The position numbers and the translations under genes were made by a program. Positions 1 to 14,402 of a stretch of DNA of 64,000 bases are shown piece after piece; position 1 is the stretch's first letter; each line of letters begins with the position of its first letter. The notes below the pieces were generated by a model. That model was not told the origin of the DNA. It saw nothing but the letters and a program-made list of their open reading frames with translations, and made no database searches. Source of the stretch: Amorphochlora amoebiformis. Lineage: Eukaryota > Cercozoa > Chlorarachniophyceae. The stretch spans positions 1,446,453 to 1,510,452 of the forward strand of contig BAAHQB010000015.1 in assembly GCA_054601695.1 (NCBI GenBank). Direction: 5' to 3'.

Positions 1-543
1 TGGATCACCAGATGACACCCAGCATAAGTCTCCAGTGTTGGCAGATACGGCTATGGCATATCGCATGGCAAACTTTCTTCTCTTGAACGTGTAGTATTTC
101 TTTTGATCCTCCTTGTTTTGGGGTCGGTGGACCATAAAGTCAGAAGAGTCGGTGTGGAGGGTGCAGTACGCAGCAGGACCATCGATGCATATAGCAGACT
201 TCAGACGGTTTTCCATCTTGATCTCATTCATGAATGCCTCAATAACGTTGACCGCCTTCCATACTTTGAATGCGTATTGCTGGCGACACATCTTCCAGAT
301 GACACCACCGTAGTGACCTTCCGGATATTTCCAAGCGAAGTGCAATGCCATCATGAATGCTAAAGGCGTGACCGATGTCTCGGCGGAGTATTTGTCGATC
401 ACATAGCAGACCTCTTGAAGACTTAGTCCAATATTGCTATTGAAAGCGGCGTCAGTGTAGCTGGAAAAGTAGTGGGAATAAATCCCCTTCACCTTGTCCT
501 CCTGAGAAAAGACACTTTTGCTCAACCGGATTTCCTCCTTTTT
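1..543 (-). pseudogene. DDE_Tnp_4/Harbinger-like transposase, 5' part, cut by window edge
   Basis: The minus strand is open for 181 codons from 543 to the window edge. It shows a helical stretch (PLAFMMALHFAWKYPEG), then CIDGPAAY with a likely first catalytic Asp. After that comes QKKYYTFKRRKFAMRY followed by AIAVSANTGDLCWVSSG. This order (Asp-Gly, then Y-Y-x-x-K-K/R-R, then a strand ending in G-x-L-x-W-V-S-x-G) is typical of DDE_Tnp_4 endonucleases of PIF/Harbinger-type transposons, which cut and paste DNA. The remaining catalytic residues would lie left of position 1. The only plausible start, an ATGATG just upstream, is followed by six A's and is out of register by one base with the open frame. 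The copy is therefore probably frameshifted at its N-terminus, or carries a homopolymer sequencing error. It is head-to-head with the plus-strand accessory gene at 890. Confidence 0.7.
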
Positions 544-544
544 T

Positions 545-830
545 CATCATTATTTCAGCCATAATTCAGCCGATATTCAGCGGCTGAAAAAGTATTGAAT
601 TACCGTTTTCAAAACCGGAATAGGAGCTACGAAGACGGGAGTTTTACAGGTGTCTTGGCTCCCACACGGCGCGGCCATCTAGAAATGTTTTGGGTTCCGA
701 CGTAAATATTCCTACGTAAAATCATCCAAATTAATATCTGAGATTCAGCCTAAATTCAGCCTAAATTCAGCCAAGATTCAGCGGAATTTCAGCCGAAATT
801 AATCGAAATTCTCCTAGGATTATTCATTAT
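545..830. promoter_or_regulatory. Spacer with repeated ATTCAGCC motifs between the two transposon genes
   Basis: At least eight copies of ATTCAGC(C/G) or TTTCAGCC lie in two clusters, about 555-590 and 738-800. One copy forms an inverted pair, in which an ATTCAGC run meets GGCTGAA. Repeated short motifs between divergent transposon genes would suit transposase binding or a shared promoter, but that role is inferred. Confidence 0.4.
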
Positions 831-889
831 TTAATCGGCAGATACCTTTGCGCGCCAGTCAGAACCGCCATGAACCGCCAAGAACCGCC

Positions 890-1817
890 ATGCCACCAAA
901 GAAGAAGGAACGGGGCCTTTCAGAGGGTCAAAAGAAAACTGTCACTAATGCAATGGAACACGTACCAAGAGAGGCCCGGGGTCATAGATGGAAATGGATC
1001 TATGAAAACTACATGCAGCCAAACTTTCCCAATGTCACCCTCGCCATGGTCACTTGAGAACTATGGGCAATACGTCTCCAGATCAAGTGCAGCTGATAAT
1101 CCCCCCCGAGTTGAGTCAATGGACCTCACTCATCCAGAGGCCCCTCGCACAGTGGCGCCTCCGGCAGCGGGGTCTCCCGCACCACCTCCCAAATGGACTC
1201 CCGCTGGCTCTTCATCGGTATCTTCTTCTTCACCCGCTGTTCCAACCGCGTCACTCTCGGTAACTGAAGCAAGACGTATCATCGAGGACAGGAACAAGAA
1301 GAATGCTGAAGATGAGTTTGCCATCTACAAGAAGATATGCGTCAAGGACATCTGAGACTACAAACCATTCTTGATTTTCTCCGATTCATCAACTTCAAAA
1401 GCGAACATGGATGGGGTAGGCATGTGGTTCAACCAGGGCAATGACTCAACTAGCATCGAGCTCAATGTCATCCACGAGGTTCGCATGGTACACGTCGTGA
1501 AGACGAGCCAACCACCAAAGCTCAAAACGTTCAGGTATTTGGATCAGAAGTTGAAATCGATCGCCAAGGCGCAGCACGAATCAATGAAGAAAAGCAAGTT
1601 ACTACAGCAAGTCACGGAATTCTCCATCCCGATCCCAGATGGATACCAGACCACTGAGTATGTCGAGCTCGACACTCCTAAATTTATTGGGCTCTGGTTT
1701 AAGAAGCGCGTCCGGGGTCATTCTCAGTTCGATCGAGACAAATCATCATCTGATGAAGACTTCGATGAGGCATGGAACAAGAACAAGAAGAAGAGGCAGC
1801 GATTATTGGATATCTAA
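890..1817 (+). pseudogene. Transposon accessory gene, interrupted by a frameshift and a stop
   Basis: An ATG at 890 opens a frame starting MPPKKKERGLSEGQKK, with GHRWKWIYENYMQPNFPNVT downstream. The basic start and the W/F/Y spacing resemble the Myb/SANT-like accessory proteins of Harbinger elements, but I cannot assign a domain firmly. The frame stops at about 1055, while the next frame carries on from LENYGQYVS, so a one-base shift occurs near 1045. That second frame holds a Pro/Ser-rich linker and an acidic-basic helix (EARRIIEDRNKKNAEDE). It meets a TGA at 1353-1355 and then stays open, in the same register, to a TAA at 1815-1817 and a KKKRQR-like basic C-terminus. The simplest reading is one ~300-residue gene with two lesions. 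A second independent gene beginning at the ATG at 1407 is the alternative. Confidence 0.5.
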
Positions 1818-3600
<1,783 letters not shown>

Positions 3601-3835
3601 TACGTTCAATAAGTTTTAAAGTTAATTACAAATGGTGCGCTAGCACACGTCACCGCTTCGCTGATTGCGGCTAGTACGAAAAGAGCAGGAGTGTGGATTT
3701 GGTAGTCAAGCGGGAGCGTAGATGATACATCGGGGGATGATATGATGAGATAGGCTGATAGCATTGGAGATTGGTGCTTTATGAGTCGAATGACTGGTCT
3801 CCACTGACCTGAACTTGGCATTGAGACTTGAGTGC

Positions 3836-4363
3836 CTATGCCACTGGCTTCTTGAGGTCAAAATTGGACTTTCCTGGAGAGGGCGTCAAGTAAAATCTTT
3901 CTTTCTTGTTAATCTCATTGCGCGCCTTTAGCTCTGCCCTATGCCTGAGCAGGCGACGGCGGGCCTTTGCTCGCTCGAAATATGAGCCCCCCGGAGGCGG
4001 CACGCAATCTGCACAGCCCTGTCCAGCGATAAAAAGTCATTACAAGTTCTTTAGCTCATTTTTTTTAAAATAATGTCCCACCGGAGGGTGCTGCAATTGT
4101 GTATCATTCGCGCCGTTCTTGCGAAGGGCGTCGCTCATTCCCCCGAGATAAGGGGAGTTTTGCCCGAGACCCGAATGTCGGGATCCCGTATCTGTTGGTC
4201 CAATCCCGGAGAAATCCCGTGGGTGTATTGACAATTCGTGGAATCTGACGATGGACAAGCTCGGGTGGTTGGGCGACACGCTGCTGTCGGGGAGAAAGGA
4301 GGTCCCCACCAAAGATGCGCTCTCAGGGTTTTGAATAAATAACCTATCTTCGTTCGAATTCAT
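3836..4363 (-). CDS. Small two-exon gene of unknown function (predicted)
   Basis: Exon 1 runs 4363..4082 from an ATG and exon 2 runs 4018..3836 to a TAG. The donor is GTGGGA and the acceptor is GGACAG, and both sides of the junction are in phase 0, giving a 154-residue protein. The N-terminal two thirds are Ser/Pro/Gly/Asn-rich without a recognisable domain. After a GCADC pair of cysteines comes a highly basic helix (SYFERAKARRRLLRHRAEL, then KARNEINKKERF). I do not recognise the family; an RNA-binding or mitochondrial role would be a guess. It is head-to-head with the thioredoxin-like gene: the first visible exon of that gene begins only 35 bases from this ATG. The missing 5' exon of that gene must therefore overlap this one on the other strand or lie beyond it. 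Confidence 0.4.
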
Positions 4364-4397
4364 CACTTAGTATGTTGTGTTGTTATTTCTTTCACAG

Positions 4398-5025
4398 GGT
4401 CAAGACGCTCGGTAGGCTTGTCACAAACCGAAGAATACATACACCTTAAGTATTTTACTTCCATAGGAATATATTTTTCCGCGTCGTGGTGTATTCCGTG
4501 TAAGAAATTCACACCTCTAATGCAAGCGGTAAGTATATATCAGGGTTTTGTCGGGATGATTGATTATTGATTCCTTCTGTCGTCAGGTGTACGAGGCCAA
4601 GAAAGAGGCCAATGAAGGTTTTGAGATCGTATTCGTGCACAGAGATCGAGAAAAGAAGCATGTAAGGATACATCCATCCACTACATTGCTCATCTGAGTT
4701 GCATCACAAGCGAAACGTGTCGTTGGATTTATTCACTTCCGGTGTACTCACCAGCCCTTGTTGTTTCCCTTGCAGTTCGAGGACTACTATGCGACAATGC
4801 CATGGCTAGCTGTACCGTACGATAAGGCGGTGAAAATAGGTAGCAACAAATTGTGTATGCATGTAGGTATATTTCTATATATTTATACACTTACAAAAAA
4901 AATACAATGATTTTTTGACATATACATATATTCTCATGTATATGTGTATATATATTTGTATGCATATATTGCGTATATCTACATTTACTTGCATATATAA
5001 CGAATATCTACATTTACTTACGTAA

Positions 5026-5058
<33 letters not shown>

Positions 5059-6040
5059 ATATATATTTCACGAATACATGTGTTCCCGCACGTTTTCGAA
5101 CCATCTTGTATTCTGAGGAAAATGCTTTATTTTCGCAGGCAAGGATATCCAGTTGGCATTGAAGACCAAAGTTTCGTCGATCCCGACCTTGCTCATTGTC
5201 GACCCTAAGCTTGGCATCCTCATTGAGAAGGAGGGCAGGGCTAGGATCCATGTACAACAACCGACACCTATACACCAAAAACTTGTGACCGAATTCTGAT
5301 TGACATTTTATCGCAGGAGTACCAGCAGGAGCTTGCCATGAAGGGTGATAAGCGCCAGCTCACCTCCCACGACGCTGTCAAACGTCTCCAGAAGGGTTTG
5401 TTAACCAAAAAGAAAACCCATTTAAATACGGAGTGCCGAACATGATAGATGTTTTTCAGGTATCCCCATGTCGTTTTACATGCTGAATCAGGTCAAGGGG
5501 GTTGAAATTCGCCAGGTTGTCAAGATCCAAACAATTAGAATATGACTCAGCTTTCTAGCGTGTGATTGTGCGCGTTTATGGGTGTTTTGTGTTTTGAGAA
5601 TGAATGCATATGTATTGGTCGATAATCCAGGTGATCTTGAAGTATACACTGGAAAGCAAAGGCTCGCAGGGTGCCTTGGTGTGGACCGAAATCAATAACT
5701 CAAGTGATACGTTCAAAAAAGATTGCAGCGGAAAGCTAGATCTCAGGTCCGGAACCCCTAATCCTCATTAATAAGAATTTTTGGGATATCTCTATGTAAT
5801 TATCTCACTTTTTGGTTATGTGTCAGTGAGATTGATGGGATATCCATGGGGAAGTCTGGTATTATCCTCAAGTCGCCTGGAGGAGGGGGCGTTGCATCAT
5901 CCCAGTGTTTCAGCCTGAATGCTGGTACATCAAGAAATTGATACATATATTTCTACAAAAATACAATATTTTAATATATATGTACACACACAGAAAAAAC
6001 ATATATATATATATATGTATATAATATATTATATAATTAA

Positions 6041-6102
<62 letters not shown>

Positions 6103-6351
6103 CCGTTATAAATATAAATAAATAATATATATATATATATATAGATATATATACATACATACATATACATGTCTGGGATTTGCATTTGTGGATAGCTGGA
6201 GTGTTTATTTATAGTTATAGTTGTGCAACTTAACTTAGGCCCCAAGACGGTGGCAGGACACGTGGGATCCCTCGAGGTTTTTCAATATATGTGAATATAT
6301 ATATAAATACATATATATAATATATTATATATATATATATATAATATATAT

Positions 6352-6382
<31 letters not shown>

Positions 6383-7290
6383 GTATATAATAAATAAAAT
6401 ATATATATATATATATATATGTATATAATATATCTCTATATTATATATATATATATATTATATTATATTATATATATATATATATATAATATATATATAT
6501 ATTATATTATATTACATATACATATATATATAATATACATATACATATATATGTGTGTACTGATTTGTATCAGGAGGCTCAGTGTGTGTTTGATACCGTT
6601 TCACACGTCTTGGGATGCGGGAAGGACCGTCTTAGCCAGGACAAGGTATCCATATACGACACTGCTCATTTACATCATAATTTACATACATGCAAATGTT
6701 GAAACAGCACATTTGCATTTCAGAAATTGGCCTCTGATGGATCCGTGAAGAATCCTGTGGTTGGGTTCCGTGTGATCCGATGGACCACTGAGATGGAGGA
6801 GATGGAAAAGAAAAGGAAGCAGCTTCAGAAGGGTATGGCTATGTATGCATGTATGAATTCTAAGCTATGGCCATGTATGTATGTATAAGGTATGTATGCA
6901 TGTATGTATGCTAAGCTATGGCTATGTATGTATGTATGCTAAGGTATGGCTATGTGTGTATGTATGCTAAGCAATGGCTATGTATGTATGTATGCCAAGC
7001 TATGGCTATGTATGTATGTATGCTAAGCTATGGCTATGTAGTATGCTAAGCTATGGCTATGTTTGTATGTATGTTAAGGTATGGCTATGTATGTATGTAT
7101 GCTAAGGTATGGCTATATGTGTTTGTATGCTAAGCAATGCTTATGTATGTATGTATGCTGCTGTATGGGTATGTATATCTGTATGGTAATGTACATGTGT
7201 ATGCTAAGGTATGTGCTGCACGTATACGTAGAAGTGGAATACATTACTACCATTATACACACACGCACACACACACACACACATAAATAA

Positions 7291-7323
<33 letters not shown>

Positions 7324-7326
7324 ATG

Positions 7327-7364
<38 letters not shown>

Positions 7365-7656
7365 TGTATATATTATATTCCATACACATGTGTCTAGAGT
7401 AGTATATGGTATTCAGGTCCCCCCCCAGTCGACGTGAAAAAGTTGGTCGATAACAAGGATGTCAAGGTCAAACAATCACTCAATTACAAATTGGGCTCGT
7501 CGAAGAAAAGAGAAAGAGAGAGAAGAGAGAGAGAGAGAGAAGAGAGAGAGGAGAAAGAAAGAGAGGTTAAGGATAAAAAGAATTAGGAATAGGCTTCGTC
7601 GAAGAAAAGAGAGAAAGAGAGTTAGAGAGAGGAGAGAGAGAGAGATAGAGAGAGAG

Positions 7657-7691
<35 letters not shown>

Positions 7692-7920
7692 TAGAGAGAG
7701 GAGAGAAGGATAGAAGAAGCAACAACGGAAATAAGTGTTTGGAAATAGTGAACGTTGGACAAAGAGAGCGTGAAGGATAAGGGCAAGAATAGATATGTAT
7801 AAATGTTCTCTTTTAAATCTAATATACATATCATTTATTTGTGCAATATATATATATATTTATATATATATATTATATATATATATATATACATATATAT
7901 ATTATATATATCTATATTTA

Positions 7921-7968
<48 letters not shown>

Positions 7969-8075
7969 ATGTGTATATGAATATATATACATGTTATATG
8001 TATGTATATATATATATATATAATGTATATATATGTATGTATATATATATATATATGTATATATATAATATATCA

Positions 8076-8141
<66 letters not shown>

Positions 8142-8265
8142 ATAGCATGCAATCTATTTAGGCTTTGAGCAAGGGTGTGAACATTATGGCGTACCAACTC
8201 GACGATATGCAACTTCCTAAGGCACAAAAAATGGTCGTCAACTACACCATATACACTCTACACAA

Positions 8266-8313
<48 letters not shown>

Positions 8314-8365
8314 AGATATACATATACATATATACATATATATATATATATATTATATAGTATAA

Positions 8366-8412
<47 letters not shown>

Positions 8413-8931
8413 TATATATATATATTGTATATATTATATATTATATATGATACATTTTGTATAAATGTATGTTCGTGTGTACAGATATGTTCAAGTGCAT
8501 ATGTGTATAAATGTACATGAAGTATGTGTATAAATGTACATGTACAGTAACACGGACATGCATATATGTGAATAAATGTACATGTAAATGTAAGAAATAT
8601 TATGTGTATAAATGTACATGTACAGTAACACGGACATGCATGTATGTAAATAAATGCATATGTACATGTAAGAAATTGGTTGTATGTTTATGCAGGAACT
8701 AGTCGGTTGATAGATAGATATCTGCTTTTTGGGTTTTACTGTTTGATGTACAAGGTGGTTGATGGAGATTTATTTGTTTTTTGTGTTTTAGTGTTTGGTG
8801 TACAAAGCCAAGAAGGCGGGCAGGCTGGGGACCCTTTTCTGGTGCGATCGACGGAAGGTACAATTTGCAAACCATCATATATACGTAAAAAAACTAGTCA
8901 TATTTTTACATTATATATATACATATGTATA

Positions 8932-8966
<35 letters not shown>

Positions 8967-8975
8967 AATATGCAT

Positions 8976-9027
<52 letters not shown>

Positions 9028-9092
9028 TACATTATATTATATGCAAATATAGTGTATGTAAATGCACGTTAGACTACACACACACACACATA

Positions 9093-9175
<83 letters not shown>

Positions 9176-9279
9176 ACATAAATACAGAAACGAAGGCCTC
9201 CCGTAGATTGTGGCAAGCTCGAGCTGGAAGACCTCGTATCAATTTCCCTCGGTTTAATAAAAATATATATATATATATT

Positions 9280-9311
<32 letters not shown>

Positions 9312-9421
9312 GTATATTTCTATATATTATATATATATTACATATAATATATATATATATATAATATATAATATGTATATATTTTTAATATCTAATGTAT
9401 ATATGTGTGTATATATATATA

Positions 9422-9471
<50 letters not shown>

Positions 9472-9581
9472 GTCTATATGTATATATGTATATATATGTA
9501 TATTATAATATTCATATATATAAATATATAAACACACACACATATGTAAATATATATATATATATATATATATAATATAAG

Positions 9582-9650
<69 letters not shown>

Positions 9651-9884
9651 TGATATGCATGATCCAGGCAAGCAGACACGAATCCTGCAGACCTCAGCAG
9701 CTACGATGGCAGGTCTGGTTAGGGTTAGGGTTACGGTTACGGTTAGGGTTAGGGTTAGGGCTAGGGTTGGCTCCGGTCTAAAAGATTGCAATATTACATT
9801 GAAAGAAATGCACCTACATTTCAATATTTATATTTTATATATATATATATATGTATATATAATATCAATATGAATCATGTATTT

Positions 9885-9921
<37 letters not shown>

Positions 9922-9997
9922 TATATACATATATATATTATATAATATTACATATATATATATATATTTATATATAAATATATTATAATATTGAGTG

Positions 9998-10031
<34 letters not shown>

Positions 10032-10202
10032 TTGTATATAGAGTATATGTAAATATAATATTACATATATACATAAAAATATATATACATACATATATAT
10101 AATATAATATACATATGTTTCCATATTTTAATATATATATGGTTATATGAGCTTAATCGGGATCTTGGTCAACTGTATATTTATATATATGTATATATTA
10201 TA

Positions 10203-10285
<83 letters not shown>

Positions 10286-10291
10286 CTATAC

Positions 10292-10333
<42 letters not shown>

Positions 10334-10356
10334 CCATATGTATGAATATAATATAT

Positions 10357-10410
<54 letters not shown>

Positions 10411-10418
10411 CTATATGT

Positions 10419-10449
<31 letters not shown>

Positions 10450-10832
10450 TATATTATGTTTGCATATTTTCAGAGGCAGAGGGTTGCATGAGCTTAATCG
10501 GGCCCTCAGGTCAACTGTCCATTGAGGCAGAGGTACAATCCAACGGATATATGTACAAATATATCCACATACCTACAATCCAACATATATATGTACAAAT
10601 ATATCCACATCTTGATATATAGCTACAACCCAACATAGGTACAAATTATCGGCATGTTGATATGTAGGTAGATCCAATAATAGGTGGTTGAAATAACACA
10701 TCAACATCTTGACACATACGTAGCTACAATCCAACAGATACACAGATAGATCCACATCTTCAAATATACCTACAAACCAATAGACATACAACTCAATGCA
10801 CATCTTCATACATACACACATGTAAGCATATG

Positions 10833-10913
<81 letters not shown>

Positions 10914-10926
10914 CATGTGCATGCAC

Positions 10927-10984
<58 letters not shown>

Positions 10985-11195
10985 GCGCGTGTATAAATAT
11001 AATGGTAGTAATAAGAGTAAATAATACGGTATGTGTGTATATTCAGGAGGGAGAAAACGACGTTGATCTGATAATTCGAGCCATCCAACACATTATACAA
11101 CTCTCAAAAGGTCAAACAGTATCATATATCAAATATACAATATATATGTATATATATATATATATACATATATATAATACATATATATATATATG

Positions 11196-11239
<44 letters not shown>

Positions 11240-12434
11240 CATATCACGGATGGACAGTAATCCGTAAGTGATTAATAGGCAGGAAATGTAATGAGTACCC
11301 CTAATGTTGTTGGACAGACATGTGTAACCTCACAACAGACACGTGTAACCCTAAGGGTGTTGAGAAGACATGTGTAACCCTAATGATGTTCAACAGACAC
11401 GTGTAACCCTAATGGTGTTGAGAAGCATGTGTAACCCTAATGATGTTCAACAGACACGTGTAACCCTAATGGTGTTGAGAAGACGTGTGTAACCCCAATG
11501 GTGTTCAACAGACACGTGTAACCCTAATGGTGTTGAGAAGACGTGTGTAACCCTAATGGTGTTGAACAGACAAGAAAATGAGCAAAGTGAGCGAGGGTCA
11601 CGGCAAGTTCGAAAAGGTAGCGCTGAAATAGTCATCATGTCCAATAGAATCACTTCACATGTGTTTCGATGATAAATAAATGTAGGTAGACATGCAGATG
11701 TTTGTGGACATACAGATATTTGTGGACATACATGCAGCTATTGTATGGCGAGTCATTCTACTTGTCAAACACGAAAATCCATAGCGATACGAATTCTAAC
11801 GAAAACCAGCGTACAAATATGAATGCTAACGAAATCGCCGTAGCGATATCAATGGAAATATGAATGGAAACGAAATCGCCATAGCGATATCAATGTCAAC
11901 GAACATCACCATAGCGATATCAATGTCAACGAACATCGCAATAGCGATATCAATGTCAACGAAATCGCAATAGCAATATCAATGTCAACGAAATATCAAT
12001 GTCAACGAAAATCGCTAATATAAAAATGTGTTTCCTTTTTCATATGACTATATATATTATGTGTGTATTATAATAATATATATTTTAATATTTTAATATA
12101 TAATATATATATGTATATGAATATGCGTATATATATATATATATGTATATTTATAATATTTATATATGTATATCGATGTCATGTTTAATGAGATGAGGAT
12201 GATGATGGTGTTGATGGATGTTGTTTGTATGTATTTAGGTATTTTAGATCAGTGATGTTGTTGAGGTGATGTGTGGTGTATTTTAGGTGAGTGATGAGGT
12301 TGAGTCAGTGATGTTTTTAATGTATTTTAGGTCAGCTATAAGGTTGAGTCATTAGAGGATGTTTTCAAGAGACAGCTAGAACTCCAAAACGATCAGGAAC
12401 AGGTCAACAAAATTAAAATTATTATATATACACA

Positions 12435-12465
<31 letters not shown>

Positions 12466-12617
12466 TATATATTATATGTTGTCTATTTGTGAGTATACTA
12501 AAGGTGTATTTGTGTATTTGCATTTGCATGATCTAGCAGGGTGCCGGTAAGGTAAACGTGGCCCTGGACTGGCAGGCACCCATCGGGTTCTCTGGTGGGG
12601 CGTATGCAGGCGGGTGA
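4398..12617 (+). CDS. Thioredoxin/nucleoredoxin-like protein with two PH-like repeats (5' incomplete)
   Basis: Exons: 4398-4528, 4587-4661, 4776-4839, 5139-5251, 5317-5395, 5460-5515, 5631-5746, 5827-5924, 6239-6276, 6574-6645, 6724-6832, 7417-7466, 8162-8233, 8792-8857, 9188-9235, 10476-10532, 11047-11110, 11570-11616, 12331-12402, 12540-12617. Every junction is GT-AG and phase-compatible, giving 500 visible residues. The first exon starts in phase 1, so an upstream start exon is missing. Residues 20-135 form a nucleoredoxin/tryparedoxin-type thioredoxin fold: [15 protein letters not shown] holds a WCxxC redox centre (residues 30-34), MPWLAVPY follows, and the cis-proline loop is [10 protein letters not shown]. 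Residues ~153-275 and ~334-440 look like a duplicated PH-like fold: both open with KG(I/V)..(M/I), continue with (V)LKY/LVYK...G..G.L.W, and end in an amphipathic helix ([21 protein letters not shown]). The C-terminus is [11 protein letters not shown] redox activity delivered to a membrane or partner protein is inferred. Confidence 0.8.
6830..7215. repeat. Minisatellite of about 28 bp in an intron
   Basis: Imperfect units of the form GCTATGTATGTATGTATGC followed by TAAGCTATG repeat about a dozen times. The array starts directly at the donor of the 6724-6832 exon (AAGG|GTATGGCTATG), so the donor sequence is itself part of the unit. Confidence 0.85.
7500..7715. repeat. Purine-rich (GAGA)n tract in an intron
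   Basis: About 200 bases of almost pure A/G on the plus strand (GAGAGAGAG with AGAAA interruptions). A GGCTTCGTCGAAGAAAAG-like block is duplicated at about 7494 and 7590. Such strand asymmetry can adopt triplex DNA. No coding potential is believed. Confidence 0.85.
7841..8460. repeat. (TA)n arrays flanking a thioredoxin-gene exon
   Basis: Near-pure TA/TATG arrays fill 7845-8140 and 8268-8440 on both sides of the 72-base exon at 8162-8233. This is typical of introns throughout the window. Confidence 0.9.
9718..9769 (+). repeat. Interstitial telomeric repeat
   Basis: Eight or so consecutive units of GGTTAG with TTACGG and CTAGGG variants, in the same orientation as the terminal array, inside an intron of the thioredoxin-like gene. 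Confidence 0.85.
10147..10180 (+). repeat. Degenerate copy of the 10476-10532 exon
   Basis: The stretch ATGAGCTTAATCGGG, then a few changed bases, then GGTCAACTGT, matches the real exon at 10489-10520 with about five differences. It sits between TA arrays in the preceding intron and lacks the exon ends. It appears to be a duplicated exon fragment and not a used exon. Confidence 0.75.
11285..11570. repeat. Minisatellite (unit ~27 bp) leading into an exon
   Basis: Units of GTGTAACCCTAATG plus GTGTTGAGAAGAC or GTTCAACAGACAC alternate about ten times. Each carries AACCCTAA, which resembles the C-strand of the telomere. The last unit provides the acceptor TTGAACAG|AC of the 11570-11616 exon, so the repeat contains many near-copies of that acceptor. 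Confidence 0.85.
11770..12010. repeat. Minisatellite, unit ~28 bp (GCGATATCAATGTCAACGAA)
   Basis: Units GCGATATCAATGTCAACGAA + CATCACCATA or + ATCGCAATA repeat about eight times with drift. It lies in the intron between the 11570 and 12331 exons. Confidence 0.85.
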
Positions 12618-13603
12618 TAAATAAGGTAAACGCGACAACAAAGACTTGAACACAACACTACACTACACTACGAAGACTTGAACACAACTAAGACTTGAAC
12701 ACGATACAACACAACTAAAAACTTGAACAAAATACAACACAACAAAGACTTGAACACAATACAACACAACTAACAAACACAGGTTCTTTTATACAAAAAA
12801 TAATAACACCCACTCCCTTTACAATCATAACATGTGAACAATATTATATACACATTAAATACATGATTGTATTTATGTATCTATATATGTATACATTAAA
12901 TACATGATTATATTTATGTATCTATATGTATTTATCACTACAACATAAACGTTTCGATGTATACATACAATATAGTTTTTACATATATATATATATATAT
13001 ATATTTATATAATACACACACACATATACATATATATACACACACATATATATACATTCAAAGATATAGTAGAACAATTTTTTTACAAATGCACGTACAT
13101 AATATATACATTGACATATTGTTGATAAAATCAGAATTTTGTCGGAGGGTTCGATACGTTGTGGGATGACGACTCTGGTCGCAAACCTCATTCATGAGGA
13201 TGACCGAGTCTGACCGCATACAACATCACCCCTCCAACTCTCCAACGGGTCGAGTGGAAGAAACAGTGTAGAGATTTCAGAATCACCACCTTGGAGCCGC
13301 CGCCATCAAAGAAAAAGAACAGGGACAAGGCTAGCACAAGCACAAGCATGGCCGGGCCCTCTCTCTTGTTTCTAGGTGTAGGCAAATAAAAACATATCTA
13401 TATACAGCTACTGGACATGACATGGTAAATGATAGATAGATAGACGACGTGCGTAGTGTATGGTAAAATGGCTCGCAGTGTCGATGTTATCGGTTGTAAT
13501 TAAATGTTTTTCGTTCATCACTACAATATTCAATGACTGCATTATCTTATGCTAGTGTGTATATATATATGTGTATGTACATATGTAGTGTATGTAATAT
13601 GTA

Positions 13604-13637
<34 letters not shown>

Positions 13638-14096
13638 CTAGACTAGATATATAGATATATATATGTATGTCATGTAGCAAATATTATGTAACCTAGATAA
13701 CGGGGATCGATCATATTAGATAATCGTTTCAAGTTTTTTACGAACTTATAGCAAGTACGTACCTGCTGCCTGCCATAAATAAATGTATTTGTATCAAAGT
13801 CTGCAGCATTTATACATTTTACAACATGTACGTAGTACTAGCCATGATACTGTCGTACGTCTGGTACGTGCCAGTGCTCAACCATCTTGTACAATCTACT
13901 TGCTTGGTATACATATGATGCGGTAGCCCAGATGATGCAATTACGTTACATATTGTCTGTTGGTGTGCTAATAGCCTAATACAGCTGCCATTATGTGTGT
14001 TTACTTATGCTAGTATGTGCTGGATTTTATATGAGATGTTGTATATTATGCAACCGTACATCAGAAGTTTGTATATATGTATATATATGTATGTAC

Positions 14097-14132
<36 letters not shown>

Positions 14133-14336
14133 GTGTGGACAGATTTGAACTTTATCCTTCCTTATCGATTCCTCACGTGGCAAAACACTTACTAGACGTA
14201 CGTGTACGTAATGTAACGTGAAGAAAGCGAATGATACGTACCAGTATTTATAATATCCTTACACATAGATATGCGTACGTACGTATGTACATACACATGT
14301 ACATATCAATATAGATACACATATATACATATATAC

Positions 14337-14402
<66 letters not shown>

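Noticed and set aside
1353-1355. In-frame TGA as a selenocysteine codon
   Set aside because: The gene also has a frameshift upstream and no selenoprotein homology; decay is simpler.
3606-3821. 71-codon minus frame
   Set aside because: It lies after the stop of the small minus-strand gene with no splice connection; probably 3' flank.
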